Assembly (NCBI RefSeq): GCF_030315975.1
Contig: NZ_JASXSZ010000003.1
Location: forward strand, 305,079 to 369,078
From: Microbacterium candidum
Lineage (GTDB): Bacteria; Actinomycetota; Actinomycetes; Actinomycetales; Microbacteriaceae
Direction of reading: 5' to 3'
DNA: 64,000 nt
Shown: positions 1 through 8,178 of the stretch, in pieces
How positions within the stretch are numbered: the first letter of the stretch is position 1
Layout: every line of letters begins with the position of its first letter
Notes under the pieces: generated by a model
What the model was told of the DNA's origin: nothing
The model's database searches: none
The model's input: only the letters and a program-made list of their open reading frames with translations
Made by a program: the position numbers and the translations under genes

Positions 1-16
1 GCGCGTTCAGTTTCTC

Positions 17-50
17 GGCCCCCTGCGCCCACACCCCGCAGAGGGGGGCC
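17..50 (-). terminator. Possible terminator hairpin
   Basis: G/C-rich arms at 17-27 and 37-50 can pair with one small bulge, about 40 bases past the stop of the membrane gene ending at 90. There is no T-run on the minus strand, so this is only a plausible end of the transcript running from 3487 to 90. The window edge hides what lies beyond. Confidence 0.3.
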
Positions 51-89
51 GGGGGATCGCTCCCCGGGCGCCCTTCTCGTTTCGCTCGA

Positions 90-722
90 TCAGGACGTCT
101 GCAGGGTGGCCATGATCGCGTGCATGAACTGCTGCATGAACATGGACATCCAGATCATCGCGGCGACGAAGCCCACGGCTTGCAGGGCGATGAAGACCCA
201 CAGAGGGGCGGCGCCGCGGCCTCCTCGCCGTCCGACGACCACGGTGCGTCCGATCACGTACACCCAGGACGACAGGAAGATCCAGGCCCAGTGGAACGGG
301 CGCACGAATCCGCGTCGCGACAGGTCGCGGAAGTCGAGATAGGCGAACCAGGCACTGATCCCGTAGATCACCCATCCGATGCCGAGCAGCGCGAAATACC
401 ACCCGTTGAAGACCGTGGACATCTCCCATCGGATGAACGCCTGCGGATCCGGCGAGGACCCGTCGCTCGGCACGATGCGCGCGAAGTCGAGCATGCCGCT
501 CTGCAGCTGCAGGAGGTACCCGCTCGCGAGGATCGCGCTGACGAGCGGAAGAAGCACGATCAGCCAGATCCACACGGTGTTCGCGCTCGTCCCCGGAGCG
601 ACACGCGGCGGCACGCCCGCAGGCGCCGTTGCGGTCGCGGGTGCGGCATCGACCCAGCGGTATCCGTCCCACCAGCGCGGGTGGCCGTTCGCGTCCGGGT
701 ACCATCCGGCGGGCGCGCTCAC
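90..722 (-). CDS. DUF2510 domain membrane protein
   Basis: A 210-residue membrane protein of unknown function. Residues 3-24 form the tryptophan-rich DUF2510 module (AGWYP then WWDGYRW), which is common at the N-terminus of actinobacterial membrane proteins. A Pro/Ala linker follows, then about four hydrophobic segments (about 50-72, 106-128, 143-163 and 174-195). The GTG at 720-722 is chosen because it overlaps the stop of the upstream peptidase in a GTGA and places DUF2510 at the very N-terminus. The frame stays open upstream, but that part lies inside the peptidase gene. It is probably translationally coupled to the peptidase. No partner or substrate can be inferred. Confidence 0.8.
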   Translation of the reverse strand: MSAPAGWYPDANGHPRWWDGYRWVDAAPATATAPAGVPPRVAPGTSANTVWIWLIVLLPLVSAILASGYLLQLQSGMLDFARIVPSDGSSPDPQAFIRWEMSTVFNGWYFALLGIGWVIYGISAWFAYLDFRDLSRRGFVRPFHWAWIFLSSWVYVIGRTVVVGRRGGRGAAPLWVFIALQAVGFVAAMIWMSMFMQQFMHAIMATLQTS

Positions 723-2710
723 TCCGCTCCCCCGTCGATCGGGAGGTGGCGACTCCACCAGTCGAGGACGGCGGCGAAGCGCTCCATACGGTGCCGCGGC
801 TGTCCGCCCCGGGTCAGCTCGTGGTTCTCCCCTGGGAAGATGAGCATCTCCGTGTCGACGCCCGCGCGCTTGAGCGCCGAGTAGTAGCGCGTCGCCTGCT
901 CGAGCGGGCAACGGAAGTCGAGCTCCGAGTGCAGGACGAGGGTCGGCGTCCGCACTTGGTCGGCGACCGCCATCGGGCTCTGCCGGGAGATGTCCGCCAT
1001 GGACACGCCGACGTACTCGTCACCGAAGAACGTGCCGATGTCGCTCGTGCCCTGGAAGGTCGCCGGGTCCAGGAAGCCGCGTTCGACGATCGCCCCGGCG
1101 AAGCGGTAGTCGTGCCCGATGACCCACGCCGTCAGATACCCGCCGTACGATCCGCCCATGACTCCCGCGCGTGATCCGTCGATGCGCGGATCGGATGCGA
1201 CCGCACCCTCGAAGAAGTCGATGACGTCGGCGAAGTCGACGGTGCCCATCGACTGACGGATGGCGCGGCCGTGTGCACGACCGTAGCCCGCCGACCCGCG
1301 CGGATTGCAGTACACGACTGCGTAGCCGGCATCCACCAGCACCTGCGTCTCGTCGAAGAGGTGCACGCCGTACGAGGCGTACGGACCGCCGTGGATCTGG
1401 AGGATCACGGGGAACGGCCCGTCGCCGTCGGGCGTCGCCACCCAGCCGTGCACCGGGTAGCCGTCACGGCCTGTCACGACAAGCTCGCGCGGCTCGGCGA
1501 TACCCGCCGCCTGCGCGGCTGTGCCGAAGGAGGTCACCGCGCCGTGTCCGTCGAGCACCAGCTCTCCGAATGAATCGGGCTGCGCGACGGCGGCGAGGAT
1601 GCGGTCTCCGCCGCTGCCGTGGCCGGTCACCTCGACGTCTCCGTCGAGGACGGTCGAGATCTCGCCGTCGCGAGTCACCCGCACGAGGTGGACACGGCCG
1701 CGCGCGGCGTGCTGCAGGAGGAAATCGCCGCCTGCGAAGCCGATCTGACCGCTCATCCCGTCGAGGTCGAACGCGTCCGGATCGGTGATGCGGCGGAGCC
1801 CCGACTCCCCCACCGTCCAGAGCGCCGTCGCCGGCGCGACGAAGTCCACCCCGTCGGGACCGAGGTCCTGGGCGATGAGTGCCACCAGTCCATCGGGCGC
1901 GACGGCGACCGCATCGATGCCGAGGTCCGAGTCGCGGTCCACGACGACGCGTTCGCCCGCGTCGCCCACGCTCACGGCGACGAGGCGGTTGCGCAGGTCG
2001 GGCGCGCGGTGCTCGATGTCGTCCGCGATCGCCAGGATCTCGGAGCCGTCAGCGGTGAATGCGATGCCTGAATACGACGTCTCCCCGCTCGTGAGCTGGC
2101 GGGCCTCCGCGGCGACGAGTCGCCGCTTCGGTGCGGTCTCGCCTTCCGGGCGGACGGCGGGAGCCGGCTCATAGAACGGCTCGCTCGCGGGATCGGGCGC
2201 CGCAACCACGAAGACGTGCGACGGACGGTCGCCGATGTAGCCGAGGCCGTTCGAGTGCCAGCGGATGCCGGTGATCCGGCGCGGCGCCTCGGACGAGGCA
2301 TCCAGCCCCTCCACGGTGCCGTAGCGGCCGACCTCCGGCACTCGTGCGACGAACGCGAGTACCGCTGCGTCGGGCGACCATTCCACCTGCGACACGCCGG
2401 CGGGGGCATCTGTCGCCTGCACAGGCTCCCCGCCCGACGCCGCGACGACGAAGACCTGCGGCCTCCCCTTGGCATCGCCTCGGAGGAACGCGATCCGCGT
2501 GCCGTCCGGGGACAGGCGCGGCGAACTGTCGCTCGTTCCCCGCGTCAGCCGCCACGGGGCGCCGTCCGGGAGATCGACGCGCCACAGCTGGCCGACGGCG
2601 CGGTTGGCGGCGATGTCAGGGCGCGAGGACGCGAAGACGGCGAACGAGCCGTCCGGCGCGACCTGCGGGCGGCCGACCGAGATGAGGGTTTCGATGTCGT
2701 CGGCGCGCAC
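719..2710 (-). CDS. S9 family peptidase (prolyl oligopeptidase / acylaminoacyl-peptidase type)
   Basis: A 663-residue serine peptidase that should cleave short peptides, probably in the cytoplasm since no signal peptide is seen. The N-terminal 400 residues carry repeated Asp-box-like blades (SPDGTRIAF, SPDAAVLAF, TADGSEIL), as in the beta-propeller of the family. The C-terminal 250 residues are the alpha/beta-hydrolase domain. The catalytic triad can be read directly: Ser521 in GGSYGGY, Asp598 in SELDFRCP and His630 in GENHELTRGG. Start GTG at 2708-2710 has a GAGGAG ribosome site and lies 3 bases after the SDR stop. It probably forms one operon with the SDR upstream and the DUF2510 gene downstream. 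The exact substrate is unknown. Confidence 0.88.
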   Translation of the reverse strand: MRADDIETLISVGRPQVAPDGSFAVFASSRPDIAANRAVGQLWRVDLPDGAPWRLTRGTSDSSPRLSPDGTRIAFLRGDAKGRPQVFVVAASGGEPVQATDAPAGVSQVEWSPDAAVLAFVARVPEVGRYGTVEGLDASSEAPRRITGIRWHSNGLGYIGDRPSHVFVVAAPDPASEPFYEPAPAVRPEGETAPKRRLVAAEARQLTSGETSYSGIAFTADGSEILAIADDIEHRAPDLRNRLVAVSVGDAGERVVVDRDSDLGIDAVAVAPDGLVALIAQDLGPDGVDFVAPATALWTVGESGLRRITDPDAFDLDGMSGQIGFAGGDFLLQHAARGRVHLVRVTRDGEISTVLDGDVEVTGHGSGGDRILAAVAQPDSFGELVLDGHGAVTSFGTAAQAAGIAEPRELVVTGRDGYPVHGWVATPDGDGPFPVILQIHGGPYASYGVHLFDETQVLVDAGYAVVYCNPRGSAGYGRAHGRAIRQSMGTVDFADVIDFFEGAVASDPRIDGSRAGVMGGSYGGYLTAWVIGHDYRFAGAIVERGFLDPATFQGTSDIGTFFGDEYVGVSMADISRQSPMAVADQVRTPTLVLHSELDFRCPLEQATRYYSALKRAGVDTEMLIFPGENHELTRGGQPRHRMERFAAVLDWWSRHLPIDGGAE

Positions 2711-2713
2711 TGC

Positions 2714-3487
2714 TCACTCCTCGCCGAAGGAGCTCGTGTCGCCCACGAGTCGCGTGTGGTCGGCGGGCACCGGCTCGACGGCGGCGCGGGCCACCTCGGC
2801 GGCGAACTCGGAGACGTTGTAGAGGCGTCCCGCATCCTCGCGACGCTGCGAGATCGCTCCCGGATTGGCGCGTTCGAGGAGTGTCGCCGTGATGGTGCCT
2901 TCGATCATGTCGCCCGACACGACGACGAACTCGATGCCGCGCTCGGTCAGCCCCGGGATGAGCTTGCGGAGGGCGTCCTCGCCTGCGCGCTTCGACAGGG
3001 CGACGGCCTCGTACTCCGGCATCGTCGGCGTCGTGCGGATGAAGTGCGCCTGGTGGCTCGTGACGAAGACGACACGCGATCCGGGAGCCATGAGCGGCAG
3101 CGCAGCTCCCAGCACGCGGACCTGCGCGTCGCGGTTCAACTGCAGCGCGTAGTCCTCCGCCATGCCGCCCTCCATGCCGCCGGACGCGTTCAGGACGAGG
3201 ATGTCGAGCTTGCGATAGAGCTGCTCGACCTGGCCGAACATGCCGCCGACCTCGAGCGGATCGGTGAGATCGGCGCCGACGACGAGCGCCTGCGCGCCGT
3301 CCTCGCGCAGCTCCGCCGCCAGCTTCTCCGCGCGGGGGGCCTTGTTGCGATAGTTGATGACGACACTCGCGCCCGCTGCCGCGAAGTAGCGGATGGTGTC
3401 GGCACCGATGCCGCGGGAGGAGCCGGTGACGAGCGCGACCTTCCCGTCGAGCGAATGAGGTTCGAGGATGGTCGTGGTCTCGGTCAC
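2714..3487 (-). CDS. SDR family oxidoreductase with displaced active-site lysine
   Basis: A 257-residue Rossmann-fold protein. It has the dinucleotide motif TGSSRGIG (residues 21-28), an NAS motif at about 100-102 and Ser144 in the usual catalytic serine strand. Tyr159 is followed by the lysine at 166 instead of 163, so the classical YxxxK is not present. The rest of the helix (SKRAGEDALRKL) is well formed. Start GTG at 3485-3487 has a good AGGAGA site 7 bases upstream. A possible -10 TAGGGT lies at 3566-3571 on the minus strand. It is first in a probable operon with the S9 peptidase. The NAD(P)H-dependent role is inferred from the fold only, and the substrate is unknown. Confidence 0.82.
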   Translation of the reverse strand: MTETTTILEPHSLDGKVALVTGSSRGIGADTIRYFAAAGASVVINYRNKAPRAEKLAAELREDGAQALVVGADLTDPLEVGGMFGQVEQLYRKLDILVLNASGGMEGGMAEDYALQLNRDAQVRVLGAALPLMAPGSRVVFVTSHQAHFIRTTPTMPEYEAVALSKRAGEDALRKLIPGLTERGIEFVVVSGDMIEGTITATLLERANPGAISQRREDAGRLYNVSEFAAEVARAAVEPVPADHTRLVGDTSSFGEE

Positions 3488-3641
3488 GCGAGTTCTCCTG
3501 TCGTGCTGATCCTGCCCGAACGGGCGGAAGGGAGGGCCCGCGAAAGCGCGCGAGCACACGGATCGACCCTACCAATCCGGGCCCCGGCAGCGAGGTTCTC
3601 CACAGGTCCCTGAAGATGGCCGCGGCGTCGTTGCGCGCGTG

Positions 3642-3647
3642 TAGTGT
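3642..3647 (+). promoter_or_regulatory. Possible -10 element of nfeD-SPFH-GDPD operon
   Basis: TAGTGT lies 22 bases before the GTG of the NfeD gene, with a GGGAGG ribosome site between them (from 3658). No convincing -35 is seen. Confidence 0.35.
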
Positions 3648-3669
3648 TCAGAGCAACGGGAGGGTCGAC

Positions 3670-4161
3670 GTGGATTTCATCACCACCATCACGCAGTTCG
3701 CCTGGATCGGGTGGATCGTGCTCATCGCGGTGTTCCTCGTGATCGAGATGCTGACGCTCGACTTCACGTTCCTCATGCTCGCCGTCGGCAGCGTCGCGGG
3801 GCTCGCATCCGATCTCTTCGGCGCCCCGATCTGGCTGCAGGTGCTCATCGCCGCCGTTGTCGCCGCGCTCCTCATCTTCGGGCTTCGGCCACCGCTCTTG
3901 CGGCGGCTGCGCCGCGGCGAAGACCCGACGCCCTCGAACGTCGCAGCCCTCATCGGCATGTCCGGCCAGGTGGCCGCCCCCGTCACGGGGCTCGGCGGAC
4001 TGGTCAAGCTCGCCAACGGCGAGACGTGGACCGCACGCGCGACGGCATCCGACTCCGAGATCCAGGTCGGATCCCCCGTGCGCGTAGACCGCATCGACGG
4101 TGCCATCGCCTTCGTCTCCACCGCGCCCGCAACCCCCACGACCCCGGAGGTCACTGCATGA
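3670..4161 (+). CDS. NfeD family membrane protein
   Basis: A 163-residue protein with two or three hydrophobic segments in residues 8-75, a basic loop (LLRRLRRGEDP), and a C-terminal beta-rich OB-fold domain (about 88-150, ending in VRVDRIDGAIAFV), the short NfeD form. NfeD proteins pair with SPFH/stomatin-like proteins, and the next gene is one, joined by an ATGA overlap. Start GTG at 3670 is chosen because of the GGGAGG ribosome site 6 bases upstream; an ATG at 3616 in the same frame has no such site. The role is membrane organisation, by family analogy only. Confidence 0.85.
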   Translation: MDFITTITQFAWIGWIVLIAVFLVIEMLTLDFTFLMLAVGSVAGLASDLFGAPIWLQVLIAAVVAALLIFGLRPPLLRRLRRGEDPTPSNVAALIGMSGQVAAPVTGLGGLVKLANGETWTARATASDSEIQVGSPVRVDRIDGAIAFVSTAPATPTTPEVTA

Positions 4162-5174
4162 ATCCCGACGCCGTCATCCCCACCGCGATCGGGTGGGTGC
4201 TCGCGCTCGCGATCCTCATCTTCGTCTTCGTCGTCATCTTCCGCTCGATCCGCATCGTTCCGCAGGCGACGGCAGGAATCGTCGAGCGACTGGGGCGGTA
4301 CCACAAGACCCTCTCTCCCGGCCTGAACCTGCTGGTGCCGTTCGTCGACCGCCTCCGGCCGCTCATCGACATGCGCGAGCAGGTCGTGACGTTCGCACCG
4401 CAGCCCGTCATCACGGAGGACAACCTCGTCGTCTCGATCGACACGGTCGTCTATTTCCAGGTGACCGACGCGCGTGCCGCGACCTACGAGATCGCCAACT
4501 ACCTCGGCGCCGTCGAGCAGCTCACGATCACGACCCTCCGCAACGTCGTCGGCGGCCTGAACCTCGAAGAGGCGCTGACGAGCCGCGACAACATCAACGG
4601 CCAGCTGCGCATCGTCCTGGACGAGGCGACCGGCAAGTGGGGCATCCGTGTGTCCCGCGTCGAGCTGAAGTCGATCGATCCGCCCGCCAGCATCCAGGAC
4701 TCCATGGAGAAGCAGATGCGCGCCGAGCGCGACCGTCGTGCGGCGATCCTCACCGCCGAGGGCACCAAGCAGTCCGCGATCCTGAGCGCCGAGGGAAACC
4801 GGCAGGCGCTGATCCTTAACGCCGAGGGTGACAAGCAGGCGGCGGTGCTGCGCGCCGAGGGCGAAGCCCAGGCCATCCAGACGGTCTTCAACGCGATCCA
4901 CGTCGGCAACCCGGATGACAAACTGCTCGCGTACCAGTACCTCCAGACGCTGCCGAAGATCGCGGACTCTGCATCGAGCAAGCTGTGGATCATCCCGAGC
5001 GAATTCACCGAGGCGCTCAAGGGTCTGACCGCAGGTTTCGTCGGGAAGGGAGCGGATGCGGCGCAGGGCGCGGCAACCTCGGCACCGGCGGTGCCCGCGG
5101 TGACCGCGCCGGCCGCTCCGACACCTCCTGCTCCCCCGGTTCCGCCGACGCCTCCGGCTCTGCCCGAGTCGTGA
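4158..5174 (+). CDS. SPFH/Band 7 (stomatin-like, paraslipin) protein
   Basis: A 338-residue membrane-anchored SPFH protein. An N-terminal hydrophobic helix (about 8-30) precedes the Band 7 domain (RIVPQATAGIVERLGRY onward, about 33-200). Residues about 195-245 repeat an AEG-x-KQ-x-x-IL pattern of roughly 11 residues, the coiled coil through which these proteins form rings. A Pro/Ala-rich tail (last 40 residues) is low-complexity. Start ATG overlaps the nfeD stop, and its own stop overlaps the GTG of the GDPD gene. The NfeD-SPFH pairing supports a joint membrane-scaffold role. Confidence 0.88.
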   Translation: MNPDAVIPTAIGWVLALAILIFVFVVIFRSIRIVPQATAGIVERLGRYHKTLSPGLNLLVPFVDRLRPLIDMREQVVTFAPQPVITEDNLVVSIDTVVYFQVTDARAATYEIANYLGAVEQLTITTLRNVVGGLNLEEALTSRDNINGQLRIVLDEATGKWGIRVSRVELKSIDPPASIQDSMEKQMRAERDRRAAILTAEGTKQSAILSAEGNRQALILNAEGDKQAAVLRAEGEAQAIQTVFNAIHVGNPDDKLLAYQYLQTLPKIADSASSKLWIIPSEFTEALKGLTAGFVGKGADAAQGAATSAPAVPAVTAPAAPTPPAPPVPPTPPALPES

Positions 5175-5956
5175 CGCATCCGTGGTTCGCGGGCGCCTCA
5201 CGCCCGCGGATCCTGGCGCACCGCGGACTCGTGACGCCGGAGGGCGCCGCCTCCGGCATGGCCGAGAACTCCTTTGCGGCGGTGGCTGCCGCGCACGCGG
5301 CAGGTGTCGCGTACGTCGAGTCCGACTGCCATCTGACCGCTGACGGCACTGTCGTCCTCTTCCACGACGACACCCTCGAACGCGTCACGGGCGACCCGCG
5401 CCGCATCGCGGAGGTGGGGCTCGCCGAGCTCGAAGAGCTGATGGCGGAGCGCGGTGGACTCATCACGCTGGCGCAGGCGCTGGACGCCTTCCCGACGATC
5501 CGCTTCAACCTGGACGCGAAGGCGGACGGCGTCGAGGTCCCGATGGGCCGTGAGATCGCCCCGTTCGCCGAGAGGGTCCTCGTCGCGAGCTTCTCGGACG
5601 ATCGGCGTCGCCGCGTGCTGGATGCCGTGGCCGCCGCGGGGCGCGGCATCCGTCCGGCCACATCGGCCGGGACCGGGACCATCGCCCGGGTCGTCGCTGC
5701 CGCCGCCCTGCGATCGAACCGCATGGTGCGGCGCGCACTGGCAGGCATCGACGCTCTCCAGATCCCCGAACGGCAGGGCCGGCTGCCGGTCCTCAGCCGT
5801 CGTCTCATCGACGCGGCACACCGTCACGATGTCGAAGTCCACGTGTGGACGGTCGACGAAGCCGACGACATGCGACGACTTCTCGACCTCGGTGTCGACG
5901 GCATCGTGACCGACCGCGCGGACGTCGGGCTGCGGGTCGCCGCCGAACGTCGCTGA
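5171..5956 (+). CDS. Glycerophosphodiester phosphodiesterase
   Basis: A 261-residue GDPD-family enzyme that hydrolyses glycerophosphodiesters to glycerol-3-phosphate and an alcohol. Visible active-site signatures are LAHRG near the N-terminus, ENS, ESDCHLTADG and VLFHDDTLERVTG, with a C-terminal VHVWTVDEADDMRRLLDLGVDGIVTD barrel strand. No signal peptide is seen, so it is probably cytoplasmic. Start GTG is fixed by the GTGA overlap with the SPFH gene, making it the third gene of the operon. The central barrel is a little shorter than in some homologues. Confidence 0.88.
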   Translation: MTHPWFAGASRPRILAHRGLVTPEGAASGMAENSFAAVAAAHAAGVAYVESDCHLTADGTVVLFHDDTLERVTGDPRRIAEVGLAELEELMAERGGLITLAQALDAFPTIRFNLDAKADGVEVPMGREIAPFAERVLVASFSDDRRRRVLDAVAAAGRGIRPATSAGTGTIARVVAAAALRSNRMVRRALAGIDALQIPERQGRLPVLSRRLIDAAHRHDVEVHVWTVDEADDMRRLLDLGVDGIVTDRADVGLRVAAERR

Positions 5957-6021
5957 TCGCCGCGCGCGACCGCACCGGCGCGAGTCCGCGAGCGGCCGTT
6001 CAACCTGCTGAGCATCGGCTG

Positions 6022-6047
6022 GGAAACCTCCCGGTGAGGGGCCCGTT
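6022..6047 (+). promoter_or_regulatory. Candidate sigma-R/sigma-H-type promoter of rbpA
   Basis: GGAAA at 6022-6026, then 18 bases, then GTT at 6045-6047. This matches the GGAAT-N18-GTT form of thiol-stress ECF sigma factors (SigR in Streptomyces, SigH in mycobacteria), with one mismatch. It lies 56 bases before the rbpA start. rbpA of Streptomyces coelicolor is a known SigR target, which supports the reading. Confidence 0.5.
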
Positions 6048-6103
6048 CGGATGATCCGCCCAGGTCTCATCGTTATACCTGTGTGCGAGGAGAGGACCAC
6101 AAA

Positions 6104-6487
6104 ATGGCAGACCGCAGCTTGCGCGGCATCCGACTCGGCGCCCAGAGCCTTCAGAGTGAGGACGGCGTCGTGTTCCACGATCGCGCGCAGTTCACCTACA
6201 CCTGCACCGCGTGCGGGCGCGACACCACCCTGACGTTCGCCGCCGACGCCGAGGTGCCGCAGACCTGGGAGTGCCGCACGTGCGGTGCCGAGGCCGTACT
6301 GCGTGTCGGAGACAAGACCGTCGAGGTCGATCACAGCGACGACAAGGCACCCCGGACCCACTGGGACATGCTGCTGGAGCGTCGCACCATCCCGGAGCTC
6401 GAGGAGCTGCTGGAGGAGCGTCTGGCGTACATCCGTGCGCGCCGCGGCGCTGGTGAGGACGTCACCAAGGAGAAGATCAGCGCCTGA
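6104..6487 (+). CDS. rbpA: RNA polymerase-binding protein RbpA
   Basis: A 127-residue actinobacterial transcription factor that binds RNA polymerase and the principal sigma factor and stabilises the open complex. The N-terminal region (MADRSLRGIRLGAQS) is followed by a zinc-binding core with Cys34, Cys37, Cys57 and Cys60, and the C-terminal sigma-interaction helices (THWDMLLERRTIPELEELLEERL). ATG at 6104 has the ribosome site GAGGAGAGGA upstream. It faces lnt, and the same rbpA/lnt neighbourhood occurs in mycobacteria. A terminator follows inside the end of lnt. Confidence 0.95.
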   Translation: MADRSLRGIRLGAQSLQSEDGVVFHDRAQFTYTCTACGRDTTLTFAADAEVPQTWECRTCGAEAVLRVGDKTVEVDHSDDKAPRTHWDMLLERRTIPELEELLEERLAYIRARRGAGEDVTKEKISA

Positions 6488-6490
6488 TCC

Positions 6491-8047
6491 TCAGGGCTGC
6501 TGCGCAGCGCCGGTTCCCTCGGGAGCCGGCGTTTTCGCGTTCCGTCGCCGGACGAGGAGCCCCACGACCACGAGGGCGGCGAGGCTCCCCCACCCGAGCG
6601 CGGCCTCCAGCCAGTCGCCGATGACGATCGCGGGGGTGAGCCCCGTGCGCAGGGGCACGTCCGCCAGCAGATGCCCCGCCGTGTCTGCCGGAAGGCTCTG
6701 GATCGTCGAACCGTCGGGGGCGATGATCTGGCTCGTGCCTACGGTCGAGATGTTCACGACCGACCGCCCCGTCTCGATCGCGCGCATCCGCGCGACGGCG
6801 AGCTGCTGCAGGTTCTCGTCCGTCCCGCGGAAGTCGGCGTTGTTCGTCTGGAACGCGTAGAACTCCGCGCCCGCGCGTGCACCGTCACGGATCACGTCGT
6901 CGTAGATGACGTCGAAGCAGATGGCGAGCCCGATGCCGACGCCCTTCACGGTGACGTAGGGCGGGTCCTCCCCCGGCGTGTACTCGCGTTGGATGAGTCC
7001 GATGAGATCAGGGGCGAGGGCGCCGTACAGCCAGCGGTCCGGGACGTACTCCCCGAAGGGGACGGGATGGCGCTTCGCATACGACTGCGTGATCCCCGCG
7101 GGCGCCCGCCAGACGAACGAGGTGTTGAAGTACTGCTCGCCCTTCTGGACCACCGCGTTCGCCAGCAGCGGTGCGCCTGATCGACGCTGCACCGCATCGA
7201 GGAGCGCTGCCGTGGGCCGGTCCTGAGTCGGGTCGTAGTCGACGCCGCCCTCGGGCCAGACCAGAAGATCCATCTTCTTGCCGAAGAGCGGCTCGGACGC
7301 GGCGACCTGCGCGTCGATGACCGCGTAGTCCTCGCGCTTGTCGAAGTAGCCGGATGGTCCGTTGCCCTGTGCGGCGCCGACGCGCATGCTGCCGGCCGGT
7401 GTCGTCGGGAACTGCGGAACGGCGATGAGCAGGACGACGAGCACGGCCGCCGGGACCGCCGCCCGGGCATCCCGGAAGCGGCGCAGTCGCACATACTCGA
7501 TGAGTGCCGCGCACAGCGCGACGATGAGGAACGTGAGGCCGGAGACGCCGACCCACGACGCGAGGTCGGCGAGCGGACTGTTGGACTGTGTGAGGCCGAT
7601 GCGACCCCAGGGGAAGCCCCCGTAGGGCCAGGAGCCGACCAACAGCTCGCGGGAGGTCCAGAGCCCGGCCACGAGCGCCGGGAGCGCGACGAGGCGCGTC
7701 CACAGCCCGCCGATCCGTGGAAGCCAGCGATAGGCAAGCGCGATCGGGATGGCGCCGACCGCGGTGAGCAGCGCCTCGAGTACCGACAGGGCGAGCCAGG
7801 GCACGGGGCCGAGATAGCGCGCTGTGAACCCGACGTTCACCAGGAAGAAGCCGAGGCCGAAGAGGAGCCCGACGAGCACCGACCCCCAGACCGACCGGCC
7901 GATGAGGCTCACGAGCGCCAGGCCGACCCCCACGAAGGCCATCGGCCACCAGGCGAGCGCCGGGAAGGCCGTCGTCAGGACGAGCCCGCCGACCGCGGCT
8001 GCGAACGCCGCCACCGACAGCGGCAGGACGGGGCGGAGCGGCGGCAC
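6491..8047 (-). CDS. lnt: Apolipoprotein N-acyltransferase
   Basis: A 518-residue membrane enzyme that adds the third acyl chain to the N-terminal cysteine of lipoproteins. The N-terminal 200 residues have six or more hydrophobic helices. The nitrilase-like domain has the Glu in WPEGG, the Lys in YAKRHPVPFGEYVP and the Cys in AICFDVIYDD, the family's Glu-Lys-Cys triad. A final helix lies near residue 490. Start GTG lies 7 bases after a TAGGCT hexamer, which suggests a leaderless mRNA. There is no fused Ppm1 domain as in Mycobacterium tuberculosis. Its last 40 bases contain the terminator of rbpA. Confidence 0.92.
   Translation of the reverse strand: MPPLRPVLPLSVAAFAAAVGGLVLTTAFPALAWWPMAFVGVGLALVSLIGRSVWGSVLVGLLFGLGFFLVNVGFTARYLGPVPWLALSVLEALLTAVGAIPIALAYRWLPRIGGLWTRLVALPALVAGLWTSRELLVGSWPYGGFPWGRIGLTQSNSPLADLASWVGVSGLTFLIVALCAALIEYVRLRRFRDARAAVPAAVLVVLLIAVPQFPTTPAGSMRVGAAQGNGPSGYFDKREDYAVIDAQVAASEPLFGKKMDLLVWPEGGVDYDPTQDRPTAALLDAVQRRSGAPLLANAVVQKGEQYFNTSFVWRAPAGITQSYAKRHPVPFGEYVPDRWLYGALAPDLIGLIQREYTPGEDPPYVTVKGVGIGLAICFDVIYDDVIRDGARAGAEFYAFQTNNADFRGTDENLQQLAVARMRAIETGRSVVNISTVGTSQIIAPDGSTIQSLPADTAGHLLADVPLRTGLTPAIVIGDWLEAALGWGSLAALVVVGLLVRRRNAKTPAPEGTGAAQQP
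6508..6535 (+). terminator. Rho-independent terminator of rbpA inside lnt
   Basis: An 11-bp stem (6508-6518 with 6521-6531, one G-T pair) with a two-base loop is followed by TTTT at 6532-6535 on the plus strand. It lies within the last codons of the convergent lnt gene. Confidence 0.7.
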
Positions 8048-8054
8048 GGATTCG

Positions 8055-8060
8055 AGCCTA
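8055..8060 (-). promoter_or_regulatory. -10 element of lnt (leaderless)
   Basis: TAGGCT on the minus strand lies 7 bases before the lnt GTG, so transcription should begin at or next to the start codon. Confidence 0.45.
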
Positions 8061-8088
8061 AACGTTCAGGGCTCGCCTCAGCGCACCA

Positions 8089-8155
8089 CCGGTCCCCGAG
8101 CTTGTCGAGGGGTCGCACCCGCCAGGCCACGACGCCTCGACAAGCTCGGCGACCG
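8089..8155. repeat. REP-like long inverted repeat
   Basis: A perfect 15-bp inverted repeat, CCGAGCTTGTCGAGG at 8096-8110 and its complement at 8135-8149. The pairing extends outward to CCGGT/ACCGG at the ends with a small mismatch, and the loop is 24 bases. It lies between the stop of helY and the promoter of lnt. The TCGACAAGCTC core is a recurring intergenic palindrome in several high-GC genomes as far as I recall. It may also end helY transcription. Confidence 0.7.
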
Positions 8156-8178
8156 GAATCCGGCCGAAACGCAGCGAC

